Shown here piece by piece: positions 27,697 through 36,825 of a stretch of DNA of 64,000 nucleotides; position 1 is the first letter of the stretch, and each line of letters begins with the position of its first letter. Made by a program: the position numbers and the translations under genes. The DNA is from Palaeococcus pacificus DY20341 (lineage in GTDB: Archaea; Methanobacteriota_B; Thermococci; Thermococcales; Thermococcaceae). The stretch spans positions 434,001 through 498,000 of the forward strand of contig NZ_CP006019.1 of NCBI RefSeq assembly GCF_000725425.1, in the 5' to 3' direction. The notes beneath the pieces were generated by a model that was not told the origin of the DNA, did not search any database, and saw only the letters and a list, made by a program, of their open reading frames with translations.

Positions 27697-27714
27697 GAAC
27701 GTCCTGAAACGTTC
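27697..27714 (+). promoter_or_regulatory. Operator-like palindrome downstream of TATA
   Basis: GAACGT-CCTGAA-ACGTTC, two perfect 6-bp arms with a 6-nt centre, immediately after the TATA-like TTTATTTAAAATGG (about 27685-27697). A protein bound here would cover the start site of the 27754 gene, so it looks like a repressor site. The regulator is unknown. Confidence 0.35.
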
Positions 27715-27753
27715 TTTTCACCGCTTCCCTAAAATAGTACTTTATCTTAGATT

Positions 27754-28125
27754 ATGGCAGTGGTTGAAATGATGGAAGTGTTAAACCAAAGTTCCTCTAT
27801 GCTTGAGGCGAAGCCGGGCAATGTTATTTATTATGAGACTTTTAATGTGAACGGATATTTATTCAAAAATGGCTCTTTAGCAGGTGTTTACGCTGAAGGA
27901 GAGCTAATTCCTATTAAGGGCGAGAATTTGCCTTATGAAGTCCACGATAGGATTTTAAACAGAAAAAAGAGGTTCCACATCGTGTTTTTAGTAATTTGCA
28001 GAGAAGATAAGTATAAAGCAATGATCTATCTCGAAAACAGCTTAGAAAGATGGCTAATCTATGAAAAGGAGCTTGGAGAGAAGGACATCCAGTCATACTT
28101 GTTAAGTGGGCCCGGGGGGCTTTGA
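27754..28125 (+). CDS. Hypothetical protein ending inside a tRNA gene
   Basis: 123 residues, no membrane segment. No family recognised. A strand-rich N-terminal part (NVIYYETFNVNGYLFKNG) is followed by KKRFHIVFLVICREDKYKAMIYLE. The reading frame runs into the antisense tRNA (CAT) and its TGA lies within it (28123-28125), giving the tail SGPGGL from tRNA sequence. The start is uncertain: ATG 27754 lacks a strong RBS, and ATG 27769 or 27772 is possible. It could be a real gene whose end was extended by the tRNA overlap. Confidence 0.6.
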   Translation: MAVVEMMEVLNQSSSMLEAKPGNVIYYETFNVNGYLFKNGSLAGVYAEGELIPIKGENLPYEVHDRILNRKKRFHIVFLVICREDKYKAMIYLENSLERWLIYEKELGEKDIQSYLLSGPGGL

Positions 28126-28181
28126 ACCCCCGACCACGCGGTTATGAGCCGCGCGCTCTGACCAGGCTGAGCTACGGGCCC
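28107..28181 (-). tRNA. tRNA with CAT anticodon (likely Ile2, possibly elongator Met)
   Basis: A full cloverleaf of 75 nt on the minus strand: acceptor GGGCCCG/CGGGCCC, D arm GCTC/GAGC, anticodon stem CGCGG/CCGCG with loop CTCATAA, T arm GGGGG/CCCCC with loop TTCAAAG, discriminator A. CCA is not encoded (next bases CTT). It lacks the initiator features (three GC pairs GGG/CCC and AGC start). The GGGCCCG acceptor resembles archaeal tRNA-Ile, so a C34-to-agmatidine Ile2 is favoured. Confidence 0.95.
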
Positions 28182-28202
28182 ATGAGAGATATGAAAGCAA
28201 TA

Positions 28203-28278
28203 TGGCGCCGCCGCCCCGACTTGAACGGGGGACCACCGGATTAACAGTCCGGCGCTCTGCCGACTAAGCTACGGCGGC
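28203..28278 (-). tRNA. tRNA-Asn (GTT)
   Basis: On the minus strand the acceptor GCCGCCG pairs with CGGCGGC, the anticodon loop CTGTTAA gives anticodon GTT, and the D arm and T arm fold well. Discriminator G and the CCA end (28205-28203) are encoded. It lies 21 nt upstream of the CAT tRNA, so the two are probably one transcript. Confidence 0.95.
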
Positions 28279-28308
28279 ACAAGCCCATTCATAGGGAGTG
28301 CAGATTGA

Positions 28309-28350
28309 TTTATAAATCTTACGGTTCACCACGGCGAAAACTTTATAAAT
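28309..28350. promoter_or_regulatory. Back-to-back TATA boxes of the divergent tRNA groups
   Basis: TTTATAAATC (28309-28318) read on the minus strand is about 30 nt upstream of tRNA-Asn; CTTTATAAAT (28341-28350) is about 25-30 nt upstream of tRNA-Thr on the plus strand. The 97-nt gap thus holds two strong divergent promoters. Confidence 0.75.
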
Positions 28351-28375
28351 GCTGTTCAACACCTTTTCAAACGGT

Positions 28376-28452
28376 GCCCCGGTGGCTCAGCTTGGTAGAG
28401 CGGCGGACTTGTAATCCGCAGGTCCCGGGTTCAAACCCCGGCCGGGGCTCCA
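28376..28452 (+). tRNA. tRNA-Thr (TGT)
   Basis: Acceptor GCCCCGG/CCGGGGC, anticodon loop CTTGTAA giving TGT, discriminator T and an encoded CCA (28450-28452). First of three plus-strand tRNAs. It begins about 26 nt after the TATA box, the expected start distance. Confidence 0.95.
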
Positions 28453-28460
28453 GTTTTCAT

Positions 28461-28538
28461 GGGGCCGTGGGGTAGCTTGGTCTATCCTGCGGGCTTTGGG
28501 AGCCCGTGACCCGAGTTCAAATCTCGGCGGCCCCACCA
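28461..28538 (+). tRNA. tRNA-Pro (TGG)
   Basis: Acceptor GGGGCCG/CGGCCCC, anticodon stem CGGGC/GCCCG with loop TTTGGGA giving TGG, discriminator A, encoded CCA (28536-28538). It follows tRNA-Thr by 8 nt and is cotranscribed with it. Confidence 0.95.
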
Positions 28539-28539
28539 T

Positions 28540-28616
28540 GCCCCGGTGGCTCAGCCTGGTGGAGCGGCCGCTTGGTAAGCGGCAGGCCGCGGGTTCAAAC
28601 CCCGCCCGGGGCTCCA
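28540..28616 (+). tRNA. tRNA-Thr (GGT)
   Basis: Acceptor GCCCCGG/CCGGGGC, anticodon stem GCCGC/GCGGC with loop TTGGTAA giving GGT, discriminator T, encoded CCA (28614-28616). Only one base separates it from tRNA-Pro. It shares its acceptor stem with the TGT isoacceptor. The accessory gene pair begins on the other strand 11 nt beyond its end. Confidence 0.95.
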
Positions 28617-28627
28617 ATTTCGCCACT

Positions 28628-29401
28628 TTAAACTATTGAAGTTGCTTCTGAAGAAACGTCGAAAAATATCTTCTTCAACCTCGGTAAGATAATATCGTTA
28701 GCTACGATGCCTGAGTAAACATCGAACAAACTGTCGAGGAATAGGACAACAAGGGGGACTTTCTCCGCATCAAATTGGAGTGGACGGTATACGAGAACTC
28801 TGGTCTCTTTACCCTCGGGGAGGTCAGGAAGTTCACGAACGTACACATTCAGGTTCCTGCGGGGAACGTAGTAAGTTATCCGGTAATAGTAGTATGCACC
28901 ACTGTTCCCCGTGAAGAGCGCACCATTTTCCTTTAGTCTCTCGACTACTTCGTCAATGGGGAGGGATGTTTTCTTGACCACTACATCACCAACGAGCTTC
29001 CTCACAACATACAGAGCGTAAAGGAGTACGAGAGGCCTGATAATTTCCGTTCTGTTCTGTGAAATTCTTTCCCCGGCGCCTATTCTCTCGAGAACCCTAT
29101 CTCTAGGGATAACGTTGTTCCCGTCGAGTTCCACGTGTATCAGGTATCTGAGATACTTGGAGTAGTCATTCACAAAGTTGTCCGTGAGGTTCAACCTGTA
29201 TATCTTGTACAGGGTCTCGAAAAGCGTTGGGTCATCCGGCTCGATGTTGTTGTGTAGTGTAAAAACGCCAGCTCTCTGTAAGAATTCTTTAAGAGATACC
29301 CGTCTATCCCTATCGAGTGAAGATATATACTCCCGCGTTTTCCCGGCCTTGCTTGCACGCACCAGACCTTTCAATATGACTTCGAGCGTCTTCACCCCCA
29401 T
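28628..29401 (-). CDS. Unrecognised protein, partner of a nucleotidyltransferase-fold protein
   Basis: 257 residues, no membrane segment or cysteine motif. No family recognised. The N-terminal third is helical and basic (LVRASKAGKTREYISSLDRD). A helical centre (RTEIIRPLVLLYALYVVRKL) follows. The segment SLPIDEVVERLKENGALF then YYYYRITYYVPRRNLNVYV could be a winged-helix-like or beta-rich unit. The ATG overlaps the preceding gene's TGA by 10 bases, so the two are translationally coupled. It lies at the 3' end of a tRNA cluster, a common site of foreign gene insertion. A defence or toxin-antitoxin role is inference. Confidence 0.65.
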   Translation of the reverse strand: MGVKTLEVILKGLVRASKAGKTREYISSLDRDRRVSLKEFLQRAGVFTLHNNIEPDDPTLFETLYKIYRLNLTDNFVNDYSKYLRYLIHVELDGNNVIPRDRVLERIGAGERISQNRTEIIRPLVLLYALYVVRKLVGDVVVKKTSLPIDEVVERLKENGALFTGNSGAYYYYRITYYVPRRNLNVYVRELPDLPEGKETRVLVYRPLQFDAEKVPLVVLFLDSLFDVYSGIVANDIILPRLKKIFFDVSSEATSIV

Positions 29402-30126
29402 ACAAACTGCTTAATGTTTTTGATTTCATCCCGCACTTCCAGATACTTCTCACGCACTAGGTTAAGGGTTTCCCTTTGGTCTTCATCATAGAGGAAACTG
29501 GAAAGGTCATCCAAGGTTTCTAATGTGTTTTCAATCAACTCTTCAAATTCTATATATGTTTTGCTTTTCCCCAATATATACTTTTTCAAATACCGCTTAA
29601 CTCTGGGGATATTCACGTGTATCGTGTCAGACTCCATTAGGTAAAAGATGTCGTTTATATCCTTGATGGACTTCCGGATGCCTCTTTGGGTGCCGAGGCC
29701 TCTTCCGGGAGCAGAGATGAACTTCATTGCAACGAGTATTGTGGGATCGACAATGGGGAATCTGACCCCTCCATACTCCACAATCTTGGCAGTATTCCGG
29801 AGGTCTGAATGGTCTAAACCCATATACTTGAAGACGGACTCTGAGTTGAAAAAGTCGATAGATATTTCCTCGATGTGGTTGCTTCTGATTTTTGGCTTTA
29901 TTTCTTCGATGGTGGCCCGGATGGTGTCTTCAAGTTCTTTGTTGGAAACATAAATATCGATGTCCTCGCTTCTTTCGCCTCCGGCGTAAATATAAACTGC
30001 CCAACCTCCCAGTAGCAGGTAATCTCTTTCTTTGGCCCCATAATGCTCGTCGAGAAAATCGAACAACATTAAGAGCAGTTTTTCACTCGCGAGTGTTATT
30101 TCCTCACGGTTTATTCCATCCGGCAT
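29392..30126 (-). CDS. Nucleotidyltransferase-fold protein (AbiEii/DUF6036-like)
   Basis: 244 residues. LLLGGWAVYIYAGGERSEDIDIYVS near residues 37-62 matches the GG[WA]xxxx...DhD active-site motif of minimal nucleotidyltransferases and the AbiEii/DUF6036 type: GGWA for the phosphate loop and EDIDIY for metal-binding acids. VRFPIVDPTILVAMKF is the next strand of that fold, followed by a helical C terminus. The start is placed at ATG 30126, with GGTGAT 4-5 nt upstream. It is the first gene of a two-gene unit with its unrecognised partner. A TATA-like ATTATAAAA box is about 30 nt upstream. A role as toxin or antitoxin is not provable here. Confidence 0.75.
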   Translation of the reverse strand: MPDGINREEITLASEKLLLMLFDFLDEHYGAKERDYLLLGGWAVYIYAGGERSEDIDIYVSNKELEDTIRATIEEIKPKIRSNHIEEISIDFFNSESVFKYMGLDHSDLRNTAKIVEYGGVRFPIVDPTILVAMKFISAPGRGLGTQRGIRKSIKDINDIFYLMESDTIHVNIPRVKRYLKKYILGKSKTYIEFEELIENTLETLDDLSSFLYDEDQRETLNLVREKYLEVRDEIKNIKQFVWG

Positions 30127-30235
30127 ATTATCACCGTAGAGCATTATTGTTTTTCGATTATAAAAAAGTTCTTGGCAGAATGTTTATAAGAATATTTTGA
30201 AGCTCCAGAACTTTTATTTTTACTTTCAGTATTGC

Positions 30236-30254
30236 GATAACAACGATTGTTATC
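30236..30254. promoter_or_regulatory. Perfect 8-3-8 palindrome, possible operator
   Basis: GATAACAA-CGA-TTGTTATC, perfect arms of 8 bp around a 3-nt centre. It lies about 80 nt upstream of the accessory TATA box and 140 nt upstream of the rpo box, so it could be an operator or an integration-related site. Nothing in the sequence decides which. Confidence 0.35.
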
Positions 30255-30391
30255 ACACTATTTCAGCATCAACACGATGCACGATTATGTACGTTAATGA
30301 TGTTTTAAGGTCTCTCGCACTTTTGTTTTTCCTTCTTAAACTTTACGCAAGCCATATAAATGAAAAACTCAAAGTAACTTGCGATAGTCCA

Positions 30392-30407
30392 CGAAAAGCT
30401 TATATAC
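30392..30407 (+). promoter_or_regulatory. Promoter of the RNA polymerase operon
   Basis: CGAAAAGCTTATATAC has a good BRE (purine-rich GAAAA) and TATA box (CTTATATA) with an expected start about 25 nt downstream and a leader of roughly 45 nt before the rpoH GTG. It is the only strong promoter seen before a chain of eight genes. Confidence 0.6.
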
Positions 30408-30474
30408 CCAAAGTTGAAGGTTGAGGTTAGCATGTTCATATTAAATTCTAAAAATGTTAAGGGGGCAATTCTCT

Positions 30475-30723
30475 GTGGCGGCGAAGAAAAAGTTTAATAT
30501 ATTTGATCATGAGCTAGTTCCTGAGCATAGAATATTAAGCGAAGAGGAGAAGGCCGAATTGCTAAAAAGATACAACATAAAGCTTTCTCAATTACCGCAA
30601 ATTCGCGCAAGTGACCCTGCGGTGCAGGCCTTAGGGGCAAAAATTGGGGATATCATAGAGATTAAAAGAAAGAGTCCAACTGCTGGAATCTACTATTATT
30701 ATAGAATAGTGGTTGAGGATTGA
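30475..30723 (+). CDS. rpoH: DNA-directed RNA polymerase subunit H
   Basis: 82 residues, the archaeal counterpart of the C-terminal domain of eukaryotic Rpb5. Core motif [17 protein letters not shown], then [20 protein letters not shown] and [15 protein letters not shown] are diagnostic. I place the start at GTG 30475 ([14 protein letters not shown]) because Pyrococcus proteins begin there and AGGGGG lies upstream; ATG 30454 would add 7 residues. First gene of the operon; rpoB follows after 21 nt. Confidence 0.9.
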   Translation: MAAKKKFNIFDHELVPEHRILSEEEKAELLKRYNIKLSQLPQIRASDPAVQALGAKIGDIIEIKRKSPTAGIYYYYRIVVED

Positions 30724-30744
30724 ATTTTTTGGTGAGGTGAGATT

Positions 30745-33700
30745 ATGAGGGGTCCTACTGTTGTTGAGGTTAATCCGGATGACCTTTGGTATGTTATGGA
30801 AAGCTATTGGCAAGAAAAAGGTCTTGTTAGACAGCACTTAGATTCATACAATGCATTCCTAGACCACGGGCTTCAAGACGTAGTCAACGAGTTTGGTGGA
30901 GTAAAGCCAGATATTCCTAACTTTGAGGTTAAGTTTGGAAAGATTAGAATTGGAGAACCAGAGTTTCAAGAGCCACAAGGACAAAGAAAGCCACTTTATC
31001 CCTTGGATGCTAGAATTAGGAACTTAACCTATGCAGCCCCAGTGTTCTTAGAAATGATACCTGTTGTCAACGGCATTGAGCAGGAGTCTGTTGAGGTAAG
31101 GATTGGCGAACTCCCAATAATGCTCAAATCTAAAGCTTGCAGGCTCCACGGTATGAGCGACGACGAGTTGAGGAAAATTGGAGAAGACCCAAAAGACCCG
31201 GGAGGATACTTTATTATCAATGGTTCAGAGAGAGTTATAGTGTCCATTGAGGATTTAGCACCAAATAGGACTCTGGTTGAAAAGGACGAGTCAAACAACC
31301 GCTATATAGCTAAGTGTTTCTCATACAGGCATGGATACAGGGCTTTAATTCAAGTTGAGAAGAGGAAGGATGGAATTGTATACGTTTCTATGCCGAACGT
31401 CCCTGGTCTTGTGAAGTTTGTTGTTGTGATGCGTGCTTTGGGTCTTGAAAGTGATAAAGAAATCGTTGAAGCTGTTTCTGATGATCCTGAAATTCAAAAG
31501 GAGCTTTTGGAGAACTTGGACGATGCTTCTGACATCCTGACCCAAGAGGAGGCTTTGGACTTTATTGGAAAGAAAGCTTTGCCAGGGCAGCCAAGGGAGT
31601 ACAGGATTAGGAGAGCTCAAAACATCATAGACAACAACCTTCTCCCGCACATGGGCGTTTCACCCGAAGACAGGATTAAAAAAGCTTATTACTTAGGAAT
31701 GATGGCCTTAAAGGTTCTCGAGCTCTCACTTGGCTTGAGAGGGGAAGATGACAAGGATCACTACGCCAACAAGAGATTAAAGCTCGCTGGTGATTTGCTA
31801 AAGGATCTCTTTAGAGTTGCATTTGGCCAATTGGTTAAGGACATGCAGTACCAATTAACAAAAACATACCAAAGAAAAGGCGAGAAGTATGTCTTTGAGA
31901 ATGTGCAGAGGTTTGTTAGGCACTCCGTTAGACCAGACGTTTTAAGTGAGAGAATTGAGCACGCAATGGCCACAGGTGCTTGGCCGGGTGGAAGGACGGG
32001 TGTGAGCCAGCTATTGGATAGAACAAACTACATGTCAACGCTCTCACACTTGAGAAGGGTTACTTCACCTTTGAGCAGAGAGCAGCCACACTTCGAAGCT
32101 CGTGATTTGCACGGAACTCACTGGGGAAGAATTTGTCCTACCGAAACACCCGAAGGTCCAAACTGTGGTCTCGTTAAGAACTTAGCTTTAATGTCTCAAA
32201 TAACCACTGCTGTGCCTGAGGAAGAAGTCCTCGAGTACTTGAGGAAGCTTGGGGTTATGACAATCCTGGAGAGAAGGCCAAATCCACACGTTTGGAGAGT
32301 TTACCTTAACGGTGTTTTAATGGGCACAATTGAGGACGGCATCGAGCTGGTTACGAGGATTAAGGAAGATAGGAGAAAAGGAAAGATAAATGACGTCATC
32401 AACGTTGCCTACTATGAGGATGTTAAGGAAGTTTATGTAAACAGTGATGACGGTAGAGTCAGAAGGCCCCTAATCATAGTGGAGAAGGGAGAGCCAAAGC
32501 TCAAGAAGGAGCATGTTGAGGCAATTAAGAATGGAAAGCTCACTTGGAGTGACTTAGTTAAGCAGGGCATCATAGAGTACCTCGATGCAGAGGAAGAAGA
32601 AAACGCATATGTGGCCCTTTGGCCGTGGGAAATTACCGAAGAGCACACTCACCTTGAGTTGATGCCCGCAGCCATATTAGGTCTCCCAGCATCTCTAGTT
32701 CCATACCCAGAGCACAATGCCGCTCCAAGAAATACCTATGGAGCCGGTATGGCAAAGCAGAGCCTTGGTTTGGGATGGGCTAACTTTAGGCTTAGGGTAG
32801 ATACAAGAGGTCACTTAATGCACTACCCACAAGTTCCATTAGTTAACTCAAGGGTCATGGGTGCCGTCGGTTTTGAGGAGAGGCCTGCTGGAGAGAACTT
32901 TGTCGTTGCTGTCTTGAGCTATCAAGGATACAACATGGAAGATGCCATCATCATGAACAAGGCTTCAATCGATAGGGGTTTAGCAAGGAGCACTTTCTTC
33001 AGAACCTATGAATCAGAGGAGAAGAAGTACTTAGGTGGACAAACAGACCACTTTGAGATCCCCGACCCAACAGTTAGAGGATATAGAGGAGAGCAATACT
33101 ACAGACACTTGGATGAGGACGGTATAATCTTCCCAGAATCAAAGGTTAGAGGTAAAGATGTTTTGGTTGGTAGGACATCTCCACCAAGATTCCTTGAGGA
33201 GCAAACTGGGTTGGGCGGAATAATCCTCCAAGAGCGCAGGGAGACAAGTGAAGCAGTTAGACACAGCGAGAAAGGTATAGTTGATAAGGTTATCGTTACG
33301 GAGAGTGGAGATGGAACCAAGCTCGTTAAGGTAACCGTTAGGGACTTAAGAATACCAGAGATTGGAGACAAATTCGCCTCAAGACACGGACAGAAGGGTG
33401 TCATTGGTTTGATAGTTCCACAAGAGGACATGCCATGGACAGAGAGCGGTATAGTCCCCGACTTAATCGTTAACCCACACGGTATCCCATCTCGTATGAC
33501 TGTTGGACAGCTCTTAGAGGCTATAGGTGGAAAAGTTGCTTCACTCAAGGGAAGGAGAATCGATGGAACTGCCTTCATTGGTGAGCCAGAGGAGAAGCTT
33601 AGGAAAGAGCTTGAAGAGCTTGGATTCAAGCACAACGGAAGGGAAGTTCTCTACGATGGTATAACCGGTAGAAGATTAGAGGCCGATATATTTGTGGGTG

Positions 33701-34101
33701 TTATTTACTACCAGAGACTCCACCACATGGTTGCGGATAAGATGCACGCTCGTTCAAGAGGTCCAGTGCAAGTCCTTACAAAGCAGCCAACCGAAGGAAG
33801 GGCAAGAGAGGGAGGTCTTAGATTCGGTGAGATGGAGCGTGATGTTCTAATAGGCCACGGTGCAGCAATGCTCATAGTAGAGCGTCTCCTTGAGGAGAGC
33901 GATAAGAGCGAAGTGTGGGTATGTGAGAACTGCGGTCACTTAGCATTGGAGGACAAGAGAAGGGACCAAGTTTACTGTCCAGTATGCGGTGAAACAGAAA
34001 GCATAAGCAAAGTAGAGATGAGTTATGCATTCAAATTGCTCCTGGATGAGCTTAAGGCTATGGTAATAAGACCAAAATTAAGATTGAAGGATAGGGTGTG
34101 A
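30745..34101 (+). CDS. rpoB: DNA-directed RNA polymerase subunit B
   Basis: 1118 residues, an unsplit archaeal beta-type subunit (some archaea split it into B' and B''). It contains the lobe region [13 protein letters not shown], the fork/catalytic region ([20 protein letters not shown]), [15 protein letters not shown], and a C-terminal zinc site [11 protein letters not shown]...CPVCGETES. No intein is seen. Its TGA overlaps a GTG of the rpoA1 frame. Confidence 0.98.
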   Translation: MRGPTVVEVNPDDLWYVMESYWQEKGLVRQHLDSYNAFLDHGLQDVVNEFGGVKPDIPNFEVKFGKIRIGEPEFQEPQGQRKPLYPLDARIRNLTYAAPVFLEMIPVVNGIEQESVEVRIGELPIMLKSKACRLHGMSDDELRKIGEDPKDPGGYFIINGSERVIVSIEDLAPNRTLVEKDESNNRYIAKCFSYRHGYRALIQVEKRKDGIVYVSMPNVPGLVKFVVVMRALGLESDKEIVEAVSDDPEIQKELLENLDDASDILTQEEALDFIGKKALPGQPREYRIRRAQNIIDNNLLPHMGVSPEDRIKKAYYLGMMALKVLELSLGLRGEDDKDHYANKRLKLAGDLLKDLFRVAFGQLVKDMQYQLTKTYQRKGEKYVFENVQRFVRHSVRPDVLSERIEHAMATGAWPGGRTGVSQLLDRTNYMSTLSHLRRVTSPLSREQPHFEARDLHGTHWGRICPTETPEGPNCGLVKNLALMSQITTAVPEEEVLEYLRKLGVMTILERRPNPHVWRVYLNGVLMGTIEDGIELVTRIKEDRRKGKINDVINVAYYEDVKEVYVNSDDGRVRRPLIIVEKGEPKLKKEHVEAIKNGKLTWSDLVKQGIIEYLDAEEEENAYVALWPWEITEEHTHLELMPAAILGLPASLVPYPEHNAAPRNTYGAGMAKQSLGLGWANFRLRVDTRGHLMHYPQVPLVNSRVMGAVGFEERPAGENFVVAVLSYQGYNMEDAIIMNKASIDRGLARSTFFRTYESEEKKYLGGQTDHFEIPDPTVRGYRGEQYYRHLDEDGIIFPESKVRGKDVLVGRTSPPRFLEEQTGLGGIILQERRETSEAVRHSEKGIVDKVIVTESGDGTKLVKVTVRDLRIPEIGDKFASRHGQKGVIGLIVPQEDMPWTESGIVPDLIVNPHGIPSRMTVGQLLEAIGGKVASLKGRRIDGTAFIGEPEEKLRKELEELGFKHNGREVLYDGITGRRLEADIFVGVIYYQRLHHMVADKMHARSRGPVQVLTKQPTEGRAREGGLRFGEMERDVLIGHGAAMLIVERLLEESDKSEVWVCENCGHLALEDKRRDQVYCPVCGETESISKVEMSYAFKLLLDELKAMVIRPKLRLKDRV

Positions 34102-34106
34102 GAGCC

Positions 34107-36824
34107 ATGCAGTCAATTAAGAAGGTTATTGGCAAAATAGAGTTTGGTATCCTTGCTCCTCAAGAGATACGCAAGATGAGTGCTGTAGAAGTCACTGTTC
34201 CTGACACTTACGATGATGATGGTTACCCAATAGATGGAGGCCTAATGGACAAACGCTTGGGTGTCATTGACCCCGGTTTGAGATGTGAAACCTGTGGGGC
34301 TAGAGCGGGTGAATGTCCAGGTCACTTTGGACACATTGAGCTTGCCAGACCCGTAATACACGTAGGATTTGCAAAGACCCTCTACAGAGTTTTGCAAAGC
34401 ACTTGTAGAGAGTGCGGAAGGATAATGCTCACGGATGAGGAGATTGAGGAGTATACAAGGAAATTTGAGTTTGCAGAGGGCAGGAGAGGCGAGATAAACA
34501 AGCTCATTAAAGAGATACACAAAAAAGTCAAGGAGAGAAAGACCTGCCCTCACTGTGGTGCTCCTCAATTCCCCTTAAAGTTTGAGAAGCCTACAATATA
34601 CTGGGAGATCAGAAAGGATGAGGAAGGCAACGAGTACAAGCACAGAATGATGCCAAGTGAAGTGAGGGACAGACTTGAGAAGATCCCTGACAAGGACTTG
34701 CTTTTACTTGGCTTCCACCCAGAGAACTCAAGACCAGAGTGGATGGTTCTCACAGTTCTCCCAGTTCCGCCAGTTACCGCGAGACCTTCAATTACTTTGG
34801 AGAACGGTGTAAGAGCGGAAGACGATTTGACACACAAGCTCGTTGATATCATTAGGATTAACAACCGTCTAAAGACGAACATTGAAGCAGGTGCACCGCA
34901 ACTCATTATTGAAGACCTTTGGGACCTCCTTCAATACCACGTCACCACTTACATAAACAACGAGACTTCAGGTGTCCCAGCAGCAAAGCACAAGAGCGGA
35001 AGGCCACTCAAAACGCTCTCTCAAAGATTGAAGGGTAAGGAAGGTAGGTTCAGGGGTAACTTGAGCGGTAAGCGTGTTAACTTCTCAGCACGTACTGTTA
35101 TTAGTCCAGACCCAATGATTAGCATTAACGAAGTTGGTGTGCCCTTAGCTATAGCAATGGAGCTCACAGTGCCAGAGAAAGTAACAGAGTTCAACATCGA
35201 GAAGCTTAAAAAGCTTATTTTGAACGGTCCTGAAACGTACCCAGGAGCTAACTATGTTTTGGATCCATACGGAAGAAGAATCAAGATAATGGAAACTAAT
35301 AGAGAAGCTATCCTCGAAATGCTTGATATTGGGTGGACAGTTGAGAGACACCTAATGGATGGGGATGTTGTCCTTTTCAACAGACAGCCCTCTCTCCACA
35401 GAATGAGTATCATGGCTCACCGCGTAAGGGTAATGCCATACAAGACGTTTAGACTTAATCTGTCAGTCTGCCCACCATACAACGCCGATTTTGATGGAGA
35501 TGAGATGAACTTACACGTGCCTCAAACACAGGAAGCTCAAGCAGAAGCTAGAATCTTAATGGAAGTTCAAAACCACATCATCTCACCAAGATACGGTGGA
35601 CCTCTCATTGGAGGAATCCAAGATCACATCTCAGGTGGATACCTCTTAACTAAGGAGGGAGCATACTTCACAAGGCTTGAAGTTGAGCAGATGCTCCTAT
35701 TTGCAGGCGTCGACATTGACGAGCTTCCAGAGCCTGACAAGGTAGAGAATGGGGTCGAATTTTGGAGCGGCAAAACAGTATTTTCACTAATCTTACCAAA
35801 AGACCTGACGATTTGGTACGAGAACAAATTAGGCTGCCAAGATAAGAAGAAATGCGAGAAGCTAAAGAAAGCCATTGAAGAGAAGCTCATATTAAGCGAT
35901 GATGATATTAGAGAGCTAGCAGACGATGGTTTTGTTTACATAAGGAACGGCAAGCTCTTGAGCGGTGCAATTGACAAGAAGGCCTATGGTAGGGAAGACG
36001 GTAGGCTCTTGAACCTAATAGTCAAGGAATACGGCGTTGAAGCTGGAAGGAAGTTCCTTGACCAAGTTACTAAACTCGCCATATGGACAATTACACACAA
36101 AGGATTCACGACAGCTATTGATGACGAAGACCTGCCACAAGAAGCTATTGAGAGGATTAGGGAGATAATTAGAGAAGCAGAGAACAAGGTTAACCAGCTC
36201 ATTGAGGCATACAAGATGGGAGAGCTAGATGCTCTGCCAGGTAAGACCTTAGAGGAAACCTTGGAGAGTCTCATTATGCAAAAGCTTGCTGAGGCGAGAG
36301 ACCAAGCCGGTGACATAGCTTCCCAATACTTGGGTATGGGTAACCACGCGGTGATCATGGCCAAGACAGGAGCAAGAGGTAAGATACTTAACATCACGCA
36401 GATGGCCGCTATGCTCGGACAGCAGTCAATTAGAGGTAAGAGACTGTACAGAGGTTATAGAGGAAGGGTTACGAGCCACTTCAAGCCCAGCGATTTGGGA
36501 GCTAGGGCTAAAGGATTCGTTGTAAACTCCTACAAGAGCGGTCTAACACCCACGGAGTACTTCTTCCACGCAATGGGTGGTAGGGAAGGTCTCGTCGATA
36601 CAGCAGTTAGAACAGCCCAAAGCGGTTACATGCAGCGTAGACTTATAAACGCACTCCAAGACCTCAAGGTTGACTATGATGGAACAGTGAGAGATCCAAC
36701 AGGAATAATCGTCCAATTCCGCTATGGTGAGGATGGAGTAGACCCAATGAGGAGCTGGAGCGGAAAGACGGTAGATGTGGATAGAGTTATTGTGAGAACT
36801 TTACTAAAGATGAGGGGTGAGTGA
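34107..36824 (+). CDS. rpoA1: DNA-directed RNA polymerase subunit A'
   Basis: 905 residues, the larger part of the split beta'-type subunit. Zinc sites [17 protein letters not shown] and CRECGR...CPHCG are followed by the Mg-binding motif [14 protein letters not shown] at about residue 454. The bridge-helix region [22 protein letters not shown] is present. ATG 34107 follows rpoB's stop by 5 nt and has AGGGTGTGAG upstream. Length is normal with no intein. Confidence 0.98.
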   Translation: MQSIKKVIGKIEFGILAPQEIRKMSAVEVTVPDTYDDDGYPIDGGLMDKRLGVIDPGLRCETCGARAGECPGHFGHIELARPVIHVGFAKTLYRVLQSTCRECGRIMLTDEEIEEYTRKFEFAEGRRGEINKLIKEIHKKVKERKTCPHCGAPQFPLKFEKPTIYWEIRKDEEGNEYKHRMMPSEVRDRLEKIPDKDLLLLGFHPENSRPEWMVLTVLPVPPVTARPSITLENGVRAEDDLTHKLVDIIRINNRLKTNIEAGAPQLIIEDLWDLLQYHVTTYINNETSGVPAAKHKSGRPLKTLSQRLKGKEGRFRGNLSGKRVNFSARTVISPDPMISINEVGVPLAIAMELTVPEKVTEFNIEKLKKLILNGPETYPGANYVLDPYGRRIKIMETNREAILEMLDIGWTVERHLMDGDVVLFNRQPSLHRMSIMAHRVRVMPYKTFRLNLSVCPPYNADFDGDEMNLHVPQTQEAQAEARILMEVQNHIISPRYGGPLIGGIQDHISGGYLLTKEGAYFTRLEVEQMLLFAGVDIDELPEPDKVENGVEFWSGKTVFSLILPKDLTIWYENKLGCQDKKKCEKLKKAIEEKLILSDDDIRELADDGFVYIRNGKLLSGAIDKKAYGREDGRLLNLIVKEYGVEAGRKFLDQVTKLAIWTITHKGFTTAIDDEDLPQEAIERIREIIREAENKVNQLIEAYKMGELDALPGKTLEETLESLIMQKLAEARDQAGDIASQYLGMGNHAVIMAKTGARGKILNITQMAAMLGQQSIRGKRLYRGYRGRVTSHFKPSDLGARAKGFVVNSYKSGLTPTEYFFHAMGGREGLVDTAVRTAQSGYMQRRLINALQDLKVDYDGTVRDPTGIIVQFRYGEDGVDPMRSWSGKTVDVDRVIVRTLLKMRGE

Positions 36825-36825
36825 T

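Larger units (their letters stand above)
30127..30474. other. 348-nt non-coding gap before the polymerase operon
   Basis: Between the divergent accessory module and rpoH no gene is supported. It holds a TATA-like element for the minus-strand pair (about 30155-30163), the palindrome at 30236-30254, a small inverted repeat GCATC/GATGC near 30264-30278, and the rpoH promoter at 30392-30407. The T-rich middle has no guide-RNA boxes. Confidence 0.6.

Noticed and set aside
28387-28626. A minus-strand frame across the three plus-strand tRNAs
   Set aside because: It is antisense to tRNA-Thr, Pro and Thr. The repeat-like protein comes from the similar tRNA sequences.
30197-30424. Plus-strand frames in the T-rich gap before rpoH
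   Set aside because: No ribosome binding site or homology; they cross the palindrome and the rpo promoter.
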